Notes under the pieces: generated by a model | The model's database searches: none | What the model was told of the DNA's origin: nothing | The model's input: only the letters and a program-made list of their open reading frames with translations | Translations under genes and position numbers: made by a program | Assembly: GCA_017555455.1 (NCBI GenBank) | Contig: JAFZGJ010000006.1 | Location: 1-40,117, forward strand | Length of the DNA stretch: 40,117 nt | Direction: 5' to 3' | Origin: Lachnospiraceae bacterium | Lineage (GTDB): Bacteria > Bacillota > Clostridia > Lachnospirales > Lachnospiraceae | In this document: positions 1-8,194 of the stretch, in pieces | How positions within the stretch are numbered: position 1 is the first letter of the stretch | Layout of the letters: the number at the start of each line of letters is the position of its first letter

Positions 1-1155
1 GTAGATAAGAATATTGTTGCAAGTGTATTTGTTTATCTGGTAGAAACTGATGTATTGGTTCGCTACAATGAAGAAGCAGAAGTATATAACGGACTTAGCT
101 TTAACGTATCAGCAAGCAACTATATTGTGACTAAAATGAGCAAGAGTGAGCTTGTAAAAGTAACCGTTGTAAAAGAATTGGAAGAAATCGTAAATCCGGT
201 AGTTGCAATTTTAGGAGAAGACAAAACAAGTGGTTCCGTAATTTTAGCCGGCGGCAGCGATGGTTCTATTTCTAAAGTAAATGCAGGAACCTTTATCGGG
301 GAAGATAACGGACCGGGATTAAGAACCGGTATTCAGGCATTTATAGAAAATAATGCAGTCAGTATGATGGCAGTGCCGGGTATTACCATTCCGGAAGTAG
401 TGGTATCCTTAGTAGGTCACTGTGAAACCATGAAAAATCGTGTGGCAGTATTGGATATGCCTTCAGACATGGCAAAACCAAAGGATTTAATTGAATACAG
501 AGGTATGATTGACAGTACCTATGCAGCTATGTATCATCCATGGATTCAGGTATATGACAGAGCTGCTAAAAAACCAGGCTATATTCCTCCATCCGGTGCA
601 GTTATGGGTATTTATGCAAGAACCGATAACACCAGAGGTGTACATAAAGCACCGGCAAACGAAGCTATCTATTGCACAGGCTTAAAAGTAAATTATACCA
701 AGAGTGAACAGGATATTTTAAATCCGGAAGGTATTAACTTAATCAGACAGATTCCGGGTCAGGGAATCCGTGTATGGGGAGCAAGAACAGCCAGCAGCAA
801 TTCTACTTTCCGTTATATTAACGTAAGAAGATTATTTATCTACGTTGAAGAAAGTATTAAAGCGAATACGAACTGGGTTGTATTTGAACCAAACGATGTA
901 ACCTTATGGACCAGAGTAAATCTGACCGTATCTACATTCTTAGATAATATGTGGAGAAACGGTATGCTTGCAGGTGCTACACCTTCAGAAGGTTATTTTG
1001 TAGAAATCGGAAGCAATACTATGACAAAAGATGATATTATGAATGGCCGTTTGATTTGTAATATTGGTATTGCACCTATCCGTCCTGCAGAATTTGTTAT
1101 TTTCCGTGTATCTCAGCTTACAGCAGAAGCCGGTGGCGGAGAATCTGGAGAATAA
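1..1155 (+). CDS. CIS tail sheath protein (5' truncated by window edge)
   Basis: Contractile sheath subunit that surrounds the tube and drives injection. The frame is open from base 1, so about 384 C-terminal codons are visible and the start is off-window; the first in-frame start-like codon (TTG at 55) has no ribosome binding site and is not the real start. The middle part shows the usual sheath segment (GEDNGPGLRTGIQAF, then AVPGIT). The C-terminal third, from RYINVRRLFIYVEESI to RPAEFVIFRVSQ, is the conserved phage-sheath C-terminal domain that forms the extended-arm mesh. The stop lies 37 bases before the tube gene, as in CIS and contractile phages. Whether further sheath paralogs precede it, as in Afp/PVC clusters, cannot be seen. 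The family call is firm. Confidence 0.93.
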   Translation, partial: VDKNIVASVFVYLVETDVLVRYNEEAEVYNGLSFNVSASNYIVTKMSKSELVKVTVVKELEEIVNPVVAILGEDKTSGSVILAGGSDGSISKVNAGTFIGEDNGPGLRTGIQAFIENNAVSMMAVPGITIPEVVVSLVGHCETMKNRVAVLDMPSDMAKPKDLIEYRGMIDSTYAAMYHPWIQVYDRAAKKPGYIPPSGAVMGIYARTDNTRGVHKAPANEAIYCTGLKVNYTKSEQDILNPEGINLIRQIPGQGIRVWGARTASSNSTFRYINVRRLFIYVEESIKANTNWVVFEPNDVTLWTRVNLTVSTFLDNMWRNGMLAGATPSEGYFVEIGSNTMTKDDIMNGRLICNIGIAPIRPAEFVIFRVSQLTAEAGGGESGE

Positions 1156-1192
1156 AGAAAAGAGAAGATTAGAGTAAAGGAGAACATGAAAT

Positions 1193-1696
1193 ATGGCAGA
1201 TACAAATCAGGTTAATTTAGCTTATCCGTTAACCAAAATGAATTTCTTGGTTACTGTAGACGGAGTTGACGGAGTAGCAGCAACTGCAGCTTTCAGTGAA
1301 GTGAGTGGTGTGGAAGCTACGGTAGATGTAATTGAATTCCGTCAGGGAAATTCCGGAAGCTTATCACCGGTAAAAATTCCGGGACTTGTAAAACACGGCA
1401 ATGTAACTTTAAAATTCGGATATACTTCAAACAATGCGTTTAAGACATGGATTCAGGAATGTGTTTCTGAAACCAGAGGAGAAATGCCAAGAAGTAAAGT
1501 TCAGATTGAAATGATAGACATTAACAGCGGAGCACCCCAGGGTGTGGTACAGCAGACGGTTGCAGGAAGTAAAGTATGGTTGCTTACCAATGCATGGGTA
1601 ACCAAATATTCCGCACCGGATTTAAATGCAACAGCCAGTGAGGTTGCAATCGAATCCGTAGAACTTGCATATGAAGAATTAATTATTCCGAACTAA
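1193..1696 (+). CDS. CIS inner tube protein (gp19/Afp1-like)
   Basis: Hcp-fold subunit of the inner tube, 167 aa, the usual length for T4 gp19/Afp1-type tubes. The family pattern is visible: the YPLTKMNFLVTVDG start, the FSEVSGVEATVDVIEFRQG strand pair, the PGLVKHGNVTLKFG turn, and a C-terminal AIESVELAYEEL strand. The start is ATG 1193, with AAAGGAG ten bases upstream; an ATG at 1186 opens only a nine-codon frame. It follows the sheath, and two stem-loops sit in the 119-base gap behind it. Such structures could keep tube and sheath output above that of the baseplate genes (inference). Confidence 0.93.
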   Translation: MADTNQVNLAYPLTKMNFLVTVDGVDGVAATAAFSEVSGVEATVDVIEFRQGNSGSLSPVKIPGLVKHGNVTLKFGYTSNNAFKTWIQECVSETRGEMPRSKVQIEMIDINSGAPQGVVQQTVAGSKVWLLTNAWVTKYSAPDLNATASEVAIESVELAYEELIIPN

Positions 1697-1704
1697 GGAT
1701 AGCA

Positions 1705-1785
1705 GGGAGAATGGGGCTGTATCACAGCCCCAGCTCCCATATTTAAATCCTTGATGTCTGTCCTGGTAGAATCAGGATAAACATC
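1705..1785 (+). promoter_or_regulatory. Two intercistronic stem-loops after the tube gene
   Basis: First hairpin: GGGAG (1705) and GGGGCTG (1713) pair with CAGCCCC (1725) and CTCCC (1734) around a five-base loop. Second hairpin: GATGT (1753) and TCCTG (1761) pair with CAGGA (1773) and ACATC (1781). Neither has a U-run behind it, so a full intrinsic terminator is unlikely. Partial attenuation, RNase processing or 3'-end protection of the sheath-tube message are the likelier roles. Confidence 0.55.
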
Positions 1786-1815
1786 AGTGATTTAAGAAAC
1801 AAGGAGGATGAATAG

Positions 1816-2178
1816 ATGGAAACAGTTTATGAATTTACTTTACCGAAAGGATATGTTGATAGTAACGGAGAGGTACATAGAAGGGGCAAGATGCGTCTTG
1901 CTACAGCAGGAGATGAAATCAGTGCAACCAGAGATCCGCGTGTGTTGAGTAATCCATCTTATTTAACGATAGTAATTCTTTCCAAAGTTATTACAGAGAT
2001 TGAAGGCTTGCAGGTAATTTCTGCTACTCATGTAGAGCGTATGTTTACAGCGGATCTGGCGTTTTTACAGGATATGTATCAGAAGATCAATGATATAACG
2101 CCTCCTACTATGCAGGTAGTATGTCCTCAGTGTGGACATATGCATGAGGTGCCGCTAAATTTTACACAAGAGGGATAA
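1816..2178 (+). CDS. Phage-tail assembly protein with C-terminal zinc-knuckle-like CPQC
   Basis: A 120-aa protein at the tail-assembly-protein position of CIS clusters, probably a chaperone for tube or tape-measure assembly (role by context). The N-terminal half has the ETVYEFTLPKGYVD...GEVHRRGKMRLATAGDEI pattern typical of this family. The middle is helical, and the C-terminus carries CPQCGH (about residues 100-105), a half zinc ribbon. AAGGAGG precedes ATG 1816. The gene ends in CTA AAT TTT followed by ACA CAA GAG GGA TAA. The A_AAT_TTT heptamer at 2157 would let ribosomes shift -1 into the next coding frame (see the fusion entry). Translation without a shift gives this 120-aa form. Confidence 0.8.
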   Translation: METVYEFTLPKGYVDSNGEVHRRGKMRLATAGDEISATRDPRVLSNPSYLTIVILSKVITEIEGLQVISATHVERMFTADLAFLQDMYQKINDITPPTMQVVCPQCGHMHEVPLNFTQEG

Positions 2179-2387
2179 AACTTTACCCGGAAGAGGAAAT
2201 GTATAAAGAAATGTCATTTATTTCTTATTATTTCCATTGGAGCAGTGAAGAAGTACTGAAAATGGATCATGTTACCCGAAGACGTTGGTGCAGTGAAATC
2301 AGTGCTATCAATAAGGAGTTGGCTCCCTCAAAACAAAGCAATAGTAAAGAAAAAAGTATTTTAGATATGAAACCAACCAAGAGGTGA
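1816..2387 (+). CDS. Predicted -1 frameshift fusion: tail assembly protein + DUF6760-like domain (about 190 aa)
   Basis: The product expected from join(1816..2163, 2163..2387). The first 116 residues come from the upstream frame, then the reading continues YTRGIKLYPEEEMYKEMSF into the small downstream frame. That frame is open across the junction. The residues just before its first ATG (LYPEEE) match what I recall of the DUF6760 N-terminus (YP..x.lyeE), so the domain seems to begin upstream of any independent start. The arrangement parallels the G/GT frameshift of lambda-type tail assembly genes, which is conserved across dsDNA phages. The frameshift is inferred from sequence; efficiency is unknown. 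Confidence 0.6.
2157..2188 (+). promoter_or_regulatory. Candidate -1 programmed frameshift site
   Basis: AAATTTT at 2157-2163 lies in the correct register (A AAT TTT, i.e. X XXY YYZ) four codons before the UAA-terminated end of the 120-aa frame. Eight bases downstream a short hairpin can form: GGG 2172 with CCC 2186, and TAAA 2176 with TTTA 2182, with one bulged A and a tiny loop. A GAGGTG at 2146-2151 could act as an internal Shine-Dalgarno stimulator, though it is closer than in dnaX. Confidence 0.6.
2199..2387 (+). CDS. DUF6760-like small CIS protein (stand-alone reading)
   Basis: A 62-aa frame with the DUF6760-type core: SFISYYFHWSSEEVLKMDH followed by RRRWCSEISAIN. Small proteins of this kind sit beside tail-assembly genes in CIS clusters. 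The stand-alone start is poor: ATG 2199 has GAGG only two bases upstream, and ATG 2211 has nothing better. The frame also stays open upstream to the slippery site at 2157. I therefore think it is made mainly as the C-terminal part of a frameshift fusion. Independent translation by coupling to the preceding stop (2178) remains possible. The C-terminal 17 residues are Lys/Ser-rich and look unstructured. Confidence 0.65.
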   Translation: MYKEMSFISYYFHWSSEEVLKMDHVTRRRWCSEISAINKELAPSKQSNSKEKSILDMKPTKR

Positions 2388-2397
2388 GGTGTTACCT

Positions 2398-3192
2398 ATG
2401 GGTAAATTTAAAGATGAAGACAACATATTTGTTATGAACCAAAGTAAAAATGTCCTGGTAAATTATAACTTTATGTTGCGGGTAGAAGGTGTTTATGATC
2501 TGCCATGTAAAGCAGTACATAGTTTTACGAAGGAAAATGAATTTGAATATGTGCAGGAAGGCGGATTGAACGATTATGTTCATATGTTAAGAAAACCCGT
2601 GTCCAAGCCTTTTTCTTTTACGGTGGAACGGTATGTGGGGATGGATATTATACCGCCTCTTCAACTGGGGGCAGAACTGATTTTGCCGGTAATTTTAATG
2701 GTAGCTCCTAATGCCAATCAGTTTGGCAAGGCAAAAAGAACCTTTGTATTTACCGGTTGTACGGTTATGAGTAAGACCTATGGGGAATTAAATGCGGAAA
2801 AAAGTGAGTTATTAACCGAAAGTATCGTAATCGGATACCGAGAAATGACAGAGGTTACAGTTCCGGTACATATGGGAAGTGACGGAAAATTATGGCAGTT
2901 TGAAGGCAATAAAGTGGAAGGTAACGGGGAGCGTTCTGCCAGTGATGGAGGAATCAAAGCAACTGAACCGGAGGTAAGACGCTGGAGCGGTAAAAAAGAA
3001 GAGAAAAATTCTTCTGTGCAGAGTGCGAAAACACTTGTGAATATTTTAGGTGAGGAAGCGGTAAAGAAGGCAGAAGAGAGTGGAATATCACTTACAAGAA
3101 AGTGGCCGGAAACGAGCAGTGCAAAACCGGGAGTAAAAACAGGAGAGGCTGAAAACAGAAAATGGCCTCCTACGAAAAGTGCGAAGAAATAA
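2398..3192 (+). CDS. Second tube-family protein (Afp5-like tube initiator) with RxW-repeat tail
   Basis: A 264-aa protein. Residues ~10-160 are a gp19/Hcp-type tube fold: NYNFMLRVEGVYDLPCKAV, FEYVQEGGLNDYVHMLRKPV, then a long strand region ending SIVIGYREMTEV. This arrangement is typical of the tube-initiator or first-ring protein that joins tube to hub (Afp5 position). ATG 2398 is chosen because GAGGTGAGG lies eight bases upstream; a GTG at 2389 overlaps that site. The last ~90 residues are a charged, Ser/Lys-rich extension not found in ordinary tube proteins. It carries RRWSGKK, TRKWPETSSAK and NRKWPPTKSAK, three spaced R-[RK]-W motifs, possibly a binding peptide repeated for avidity. Confidence 0.8.
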   Translation: MGKFKDEDNIFVMNQSKNVLVNYNFMLRVEGVYDLPCKAVHSFTKENEFEYVQEGGLNDYVHMLRKPVSKPFSFTVERYVGMDIIPPLQLGAELILPVILMVAPNANQFGKAKRTFVFTGCTVMSKTYGELNAEKSELLTESIVIGYREMTEVTVPVHMGSDGKLWQFEGNKVEGNGERSASDGGIKATEPEVRRWSGKKEEKNSSVQSAKTLVNILGEEAVKKAEESGISLTRKWPETSSAKPGVKTGEAENRKWPPTKSAKK

Positions 3193-3217
3193 GAGAAAGA
3201 GAGGAAGGTGAGTAAAT

Positions 3218-5215
3218 ATGCTGACAATCAGGGAGCCGATTACTTTAAAAACAGGGCATCCCATACAGGGAATCCGACAGGATATGGCAGAGAGAATGGC
3301 AGCCAACTATGGTTTGATGAATTTGTCTATCAGAAAGGAAGAATTGTTGCATATTACCTCACAACCTGCAGAAATATATTTTGCAGACAGCGAAAATTTC
3401 CAGATATTAACTAATATCAATAATCAAAATCAGCAGGAAATCCGTCTGGATGTAATTAACAATTTAATGAACCGTATTATGGTGGCGCAGACAGAGAATT
3501 TCACCTATCAGGATACGGTTTATATCAGTAATGTATTGCGAAAACTGGGAATCCGTGATGAAAAGACCTTTATGAAACAGGTCTTCGCTTTACAGAATGA
3601 ACATAAGGAAACAAGACAGTTGCTGAAATCCTATGAAAAAAATCAAGAGGTTTTGCAGCAGTTGTTAAAAACGGAAGGTGTACAGGAAAAAGCTGTAGAG
3701 AATGAACAGCAAATTCTGACAGAGAAGGAAAGACGATATTACATCCATGATGAAATTTTTAAAAGATTGGAAACAGGAAAAATATATCAGGATATGCGTC
3801 AGTTTTCCAGAAGCTACTTACATGAAAGCAGTCAGATTTATCCTACAGAAATGCAGGTGGCAGAACAGACAAAAGCTGCCCAAAGTTTTCTGCTTCAGGA
3901 TATAAAAAATGAAATTATAGGGCCAACGGCTCCTTTATATTATTTAAGCAATAATCAGTATGAATATTTGCAGGAAATTACGGAAGAAATGACTTTGGAG
4001 CTGGAAGAACAAATCAGTGCAGCTATTTTGCTGAATTTGGCAGAACAAAGTTATATGCTTCGTCAAAATAGGATAGAAGAAAATAATCACTATTGGTACT
4101 CTATTGCAAAATCTCTTTTTCAGACCTCTGAAAATACATGGAAAAGATATGAAGCAAATTTAATAGAAAGAAAGCAATTTTCCACACAGATGGAGCAGGT
4201 TTTTGAGGAAGTAACTCAGGCAAAGCATCTGGAAGGAGACATGATTCAAACTATTGTGGAAGAATATTATCAAAATATACAGCAGCGGAAAGAAGAAAAT
4301 GAAATACATCAAACATTTCTGCAGCAAAAGAACATCCGACAGGAAAATCATCAGGATATACAGATAACCGGCGGTTCCTATTATCTGACGCAGGAAGAGT
4401 TTGAATTAAGTTTACGGAAAGAGGAAGAAGGGGAAGAAGCAGAAGATACACAGATTACTGTGGAACAGCTTCAAAAACAGCTGGAAGTATATAATCAAAG
4501 AAATATTGAAAATTACAGAAAAATCACAGAAATAGAAAACAGTCAGAAAAATATTAAAGATAGGAAAGTAAACCGCAGAAAAGCACAGATGGATGCTCTC
4601 AGGGCATTGGAAGAACCGGAAGCGGTGCTGATGGAATATTTGACTTCGGACAATAAAGACCCTGTTGTGGAAATGAGGGAACAGGCAGAAACGCGGATTT
4701 ATGAACTTTTTTCAGAAGAAACCAAAGAGATTTACCGACAGTTTCTGGCACAGAATACTTCGGAAAATCATACTTTTTTAGAGCGTATCATGGCACAACC
4801 CAGGGAAGATGAAATTCCAGAGATAGAACGGATTGAAAAGCAGATTAAACGTCAGCAGGAAGAGATAACCGTAGTAAATGTGAATACTCAGAAAGAAGTG
4901 CGAAGACAGCAGGTTGAATTTGTTCACAAAAAAGAAGAACAGCTGATTAATGAAGAACTTTTGGAAGAAATCCGTAGTCAGAATCAGAAAACGATTCAAA
5001 ACCGTGAGACAGAAGAAACTACTGTGACAAAGGAAAGAGAAGTTCATAAGGCAGTACAGGAAGCGGTAAATAGAATTCAAACCAATCGTGTAGATAATAT
5101 TGAAGAATTGGTACAGCAAAATGTAAAACGTCAGTTGAATCAGCTTTCAGAACAGGTTTACACGAAATTAGAAAAGAAATTACAGACAGAACGGAAACGC
5201 AGAGGTTATTTTTAA
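3218..5215 (+). CDS. Large Glu/Gln-rich coiled-coil CIS protein, tape-measure candidate
   Basis: 665 aa with no family I can name. A globular start of about 100 residues is followed by almost unbroken Glu/Gln/Lys/Arg-rich helix with many heptad-like stretches (residues ~130-180, 330-380, 410-460, 540-660). No signal peptide, membrane segment or enzyme motif is visible. ATG 3218 has GGAAGGTGAG behind it; a second short frame from 3208 is a shadow. It follows the tail-assembly genes and tube initiator and precedes the CIS_tube genes, close to where contractile phages keep the tape measure. Its length and helical character fit a ruler that sets tube length (inference). Alternatives are a baseplate or inner-membrane anchoring scaffold. 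Confidence 0.55.
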   Translation: MLTIREPITLKTGHPIQGIRQDMAERMAANYGLMNLSIRKEELLHITSQPAEIYFADSENFQILTNINNQNQQEIRLDVINNLMNRIMVAQTENFTYQDTVYISNVLRKLGIRDEKTFMKQVFALQNEHKETRQLLKSYEKNQEVLQQLLKTEGVQEKAVENEQQILTEKERRYYIHDEIFKRLETGKIYQDMRQFSRSYLHESSQIYPTEMQVAEQTKAAQSFLLQDIKNEIIGPTAPLYYLSNNQYEYLQEITEEMTLELEEQISAAILLNLAEQSYMLRQNRIEENNHYWYSIAKSLFQTSENTWKRYEANLIERKQFSTQMEQVFEEVTQAKHLEGDMIQTIVEEYYQNIQQRKEENEIHQTFLQQKNIRQENHQDIQITGGSYYLTQEEFELSLRKEEEGEEAEDTQITVEQLQKQLEVYNQRNIENYRKITEIENSQKNIKDRKVNRRKAQMDALRALEEPEAVLMEYLTSDNKDPVVEMREQAETRIYELFSEETKEIYRQFLAQNTSENHTFLERIMAQPREDEIPEIERIEKQIKRQQEEITVVNVNTQKEVRRQQVEFVHKKEEQLINEELLEEIRSQNQKTIQNRETEETTVTKEREVHKAVQEAVNRIQTNRVDNIEELVQQNVKRQLNQLSEQVYTKLEKKLQTERKRRGYF

Positions 5216-5233
5216 GGAAAGGGACCGTTATAA

Positions 5234-6118
5234 GTGGGAATTGGAAATATAGGAAAATCTGCATTGCAAAGCTTTACCGGCGGAATTGAAAAAGCCATTA
5301 TTGAAATAGAAGATAAGAGACCCCAAGCAAATAAAAAGCCTACGGTAACAGAGTCCGAACCTAGAAAATCTACCGATGCCGGGTTGGGTCAGATTTCTGA
5401 TAAATTAAGTGATGTGGCTAATAAAGTGGCAGAAGGTGCGGAAACAGTAGCGAATAAATTACCTGGGGCGAATGTGGTAAATGATATGAAGGAACAAGCC
5501 GATGAAAGCATCCCTAAGAAAAAACGTTTCGTAGTAAAATTTAACCCCAGTCAGATTACTTTTCAAGGTGTGGGCGGAGGAAAAGTAGAAAAAAGAGACT
5601 ACGAGGTAGAAAGTCAGGATCCGGAGCATAAAGTAGACATAAGCTATCAGGATATGCAGACAAGAATTCAGATGAATCTACAGTTGATTTTTGATGATTG
5701 TGAGAGGACAGAGGCATTTATGACAGAAAAAGGTACAGATGCTGCTGCCTTGGTAAGAACGGGAGTTGTAGGGATTGCCAATACTGTTAAAAAAAAGCGT
5801 TATAGTGTTAAAAATCAGGTAGAAGGGTTGATAGGAGCATTGATAAATCCTAATACAAGGAAGATAAGTTTTTTCTGGGGAAAAATGGAATATAAAGGCA
5901 TCTTAAATTATGTAAATGCGGAGTATACCATGTTCTCTACTGATGGGAACCCAATTCGTGCCAATGTAAATCTGGGAATTGTGTTGGTAGATAATACTTT
6001 GGATTATAGTAAGGGAAAATGGGCGGAAAATTATTTTAATGTATTTGGGAAAGAGGATAAAACGAATCTGGGAAGTGTTGTGCAATATGCAGGAAATTTA
6101 GTAAATATAAATTTTTAA
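5234..6118 (+). CDS. CIS_tube family baseplate/hub protein 1 (Afp7-like)
   Basis: 294 aa. Residues 1-95 are polar and probably disordered, with low-complexity Ala/Lys/Glu helix. From about residue 96 the CIS_tube domain begins with KKKRFVVKFNPSQITF and ends near TMFSTDGNPIRANVNLGIVL, the conserved family close. In Afp/PVC this protein (Afp7) links tube and spike hub and has a C-terminal LysM domain. No LysM repeat is seen here. Start is GTG 5234 with a GGAAAGGGA-type site about nine bases upstream. It shares its opening pattern (IGKSALQSFTGGIEKAI) with the next gene, so the two arose by duplication. Confidence 0.85.
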   Translation: MGIGNIGKSALQSFTGGIEKAIIEIEDKRPQANKKPTVTESEPRKSTDAGLGQISDKLSDVANKVAEGAETVANKLPGANVVNDMKEQADESIPKKKRFVVKFNPSQITFQGVGGGKVEKRDYEVESQDPEHKVDISYQDMQTRIQMNLQLIFDDCERTEAFMTEKGTDAAALVRTGVVGIANTVKKKRYSVKNQVEGLIGALINPNTRKISFFWGKMEYKGILNYVNAEYTMFSTDGNPIRANVNLGIVLVDNTLDYSKGKWAENYFNVFGKEDKTNLGSVVQYAGNLVNINF

Positions 6119-6133
6119 ATTGAGGAAATGCTT

Positions 6134-6925
6134 ATGAATTTAGGCGAGAATATAGGAAGAAGTTTTACGGGAAGTATTGAGAAAGCTATTCTTTGTGTAA
6201 AAAAACCGAAAGCATTGTTGGATATTACGGAGATTAATAAAAAAACAAAAAAGGAAGAAATCATAGGACATAAGCTTGATGTTTCTAATTCTGAAGCGAC
6301 ATCTTTGCAGACTGCGCTGATGAATTTGTCATCTAAGGGGAAGAAAGAAAAAGCTATAACGAGTGGATATCACATTTTAAAAGTGAAGTATAATCCTTCT
6401 AAAATACAGATAGATTCCAGAGCGGGAAGTTTTTTGCAGCAGGGGAACGGAAACAATAATGTGACGCAGATTAATATGCCGTCACAAACCTTTATGAATT
6501 TTGAAATTCTTTTGGATGAAGAAAATCATCCGGATGCTTTTATGTTTGAAAAAGTAACAAATTTATCTATGGGAGCTCTAGTTTCCGATGTTTCCGGAGT
6601 GGTGAAAAATTTAAGAAATGATGAAGGCTATACGGTACGCCCTCAGGTAGAAGCCCTCATGGGACTTTTAACCCAGCCGGAAACAAGGCAGGTAGTATTT
6701 TACTGGAAGGATATGGTTTTTGCCGGTGAAGTAGTATCTGTGGATGCCACATATACCATGTTTAACACCATAGGTAATCCTATCAGGGCATCAGTAAGAC
6801 TCAGCATAAGACAGGCATCGCAGGAGCCGGCAGATAATGAATATTGGTATAAGGCTATTGATAATTTAGAAAAAGGCGGAAGCGGTGTACAGAGTAAAGT
6901 AAGTAATTTATTGAATTTCAGATAA
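6134..6925 (+). CDS. CIS_tube family baseplate/hub protein 2
   Basis: 263-aa paralog of the preceding protein. The N-terminus (ENIGRSFTGSIEKAILCV) repeats that of its neighbour. The CIS_tube domain runs from about residue 78 (YHILKVKYNPSKIQ) to TMFNTIGNPIRASVRLSI, with a short Ser/Asn-rich tail. ATG 6134 is preferred: TGAGG ends eight bases before it, while ATG 6128 is only two bases from the same site. Two CIS_tube proteins in tandem suggest separate hub layers above the gpD-like ring, or a heteromeric ring. No LysM is visible in either copy. Confidence 0.85.
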   Translation: MNLGENIGRSFTGSIEKAILCVKKPKALLDITEINKKTKKEEIIGHKLDVSNSEATSLQTALMNLSSKGKKEKAITSGYHILKVKYNPSKIQIDSRAGSFLQQGNGNNNVTQINMPSQTFMNFEILLDEENHPDAFMFEKVTNLSMGALVSDVSGVVKNLRNDEGYTVRPQVEALMGLLTQPETRQVVFYWKDMVFAGEVVSVDATYTMFNTIGNPIRASVRLSIRQASQEPADNEYWYKAIDNLEKGGSGVQSKVSNLLNFR

Positions 6926-7001
6926 AAAATTATACAGAGAAGATATGAAATTCCTGGGGATTTTTGAATAGTTACAAAATAAGAAACAGGTTGGTGATAA
7001 C

Positions 7002-8171
7002 TTGGCGACACATAAATATTTGGATTTAAAAAATAAATATGGCGGTTTCGAATACCCCATGGTGGTGCTTACCATAAACGGGAAAGAATTCGGAAAAAAT
7101 AAATCGGATTTCGTTGTTTCCGATGTAGAGGTGGAACTTACAAGTGGATATGAAGCGTCTATTGCTACTTTTTGTTTGTATAATACCTTTGAACAAGAAA
7201 AGTCCCAATTTCGGACACAAGAAGTAAAGGATTATATTTTGCTTGGTTCTTCTGTAGAAATTGCCATGGGATACGGAATGCAGGCAAGGATGGTATTTTG
7301 CGGTTTTATTTCCCGGATTAATTTTTTCCATGAATTGGGAGAAATGCCGGGAATCAGAGTAACAGCCATGGATGTAAAAGGTGTGATGATGGCAAATAAA
7401 TATTCCAGACAGCTTACTGCAAAAAGTTTCGGGGCGGCTGTGAAGGAAATTTTTAATAAAGGACCTTATATGAGAATGAACAATTCCGGGCTTATTAAAA
7501 ATATTATTGTTTCAGATACACCGGATAAAACCGCGTCCACATCATCCCAAGGGTCTAAGGCATCTGACCGGACCATTGAAATGGTGGCAGAAAGTGATTA
7601 TGAATTTGTGGTTAAGGCAGCCAAAAAGTATAATTATGAATTTTTTTCAGAATGTGGAAATGTTTATTTTAGAAAAGCAAAACAGAATGCGGAAACAGTC
7701 ATGGAGTTGGGACCTGCGGAGGGCATTAAGAATTTTGATGTGGAATATGACGTAACAGGACTTGTAGAGACCATTAAAGCCCGCAGTACCGATGTCAGTA
7801 AAGCAAGGGTTTTGGAAGCATCCCAAAAAATGACACAAAAAATTTCCATGGGAAATAAGGCAAAAAAATTGATTAAAAAGTCTGAAAAAATATATGTGGA
7901 CCCTACCATTACATCGAAAGAAGAAGCACAGTATCGTGTGGAATCGTTGATGGAAGAAATGTCATACCGGTTTGGGTCTTTGGAGTGTGATTGTATTGGA
8001 ATGCCGGAGTTAATGCCCGGAAAATTTGTAGTGTTGAAATCGTTAGGGAAACCTGTAGAGAATAAGTTTTATCTTGTAAAAGTAATTCATCGGCTCAGGG
8101 ATGAGGGAGGATTTGAGACAACGGTTTATGGCAAGTCCAATAGTATTGAAGAATCCTCCCAGTTACAGTAA
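7002..8171 (+). CDS. Baseplate hub protein, gpD / VgrG N-terminal-like
   Basis: 389 aa matching the phage late control gene D / gp27-like hub family, which forms the trimeric torus between tube and spike. Characteristic parts are the early beta domain (VVSDVEVELTSGYEASIATFCLY), VEIAMGYG.QARMVFCGFI, FHELGEMPGIRVTAMDVKGVMMANK, and late EAQYRVESLMEEMSYRFGSLECDCIGMPELMPGKFV. Afp8 and VgrG fuse hub and spike, whereas here they are two genes, as in Myoviridae gpD/gpV. TTG 7002 is used as start; AGGTTGGTGA lies just upstream. The gene sits 23 bases before the spike gene. Confidence 0.88.
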   Translation: MATHKYLDLKNKYGGFEYPMVVLTINGKEFGKNKSDFVVSDVEVELTSGYEASIATFCLYNTFEQEKSQFRTQEVKDYILLGSSVEIAMGYGMQARMVFCGFISRINFFHELGEMPGIRVTAMDVKGVMMANKYSRQLTAKSFGAAVKEIFNKGPYMRMNNSGLIKNIIVSDTPDKTASTSSQGSKASDRTIEMVAESDYEFVVKAAKKYNYEFFSECGNVYFRKAKQNAETVMELGPAEGIKNFDVEYDVTGLVETIKARSTDVSKARVLEASQKMTQKISMGNKAKKLIKKSEKIYVDPTITSKEEAQYRVESLMEEMSYRFGSLECDCIGMPELMPGKFVVLKSLGKPVENKFYLVKVIHRLRDEGGFETTVYGKSNSIEESSQLQ

Positions 8172-8194
8172 TCAAAAAACAGGAGGTACATCAG

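Noticed and set aside
2778-3306. - strand open frames under the tube-initiator gene
   Set aside because: Low-complexity hydrophobic translations, opposite to a well-supported gene with a good ribosome site; shadows.
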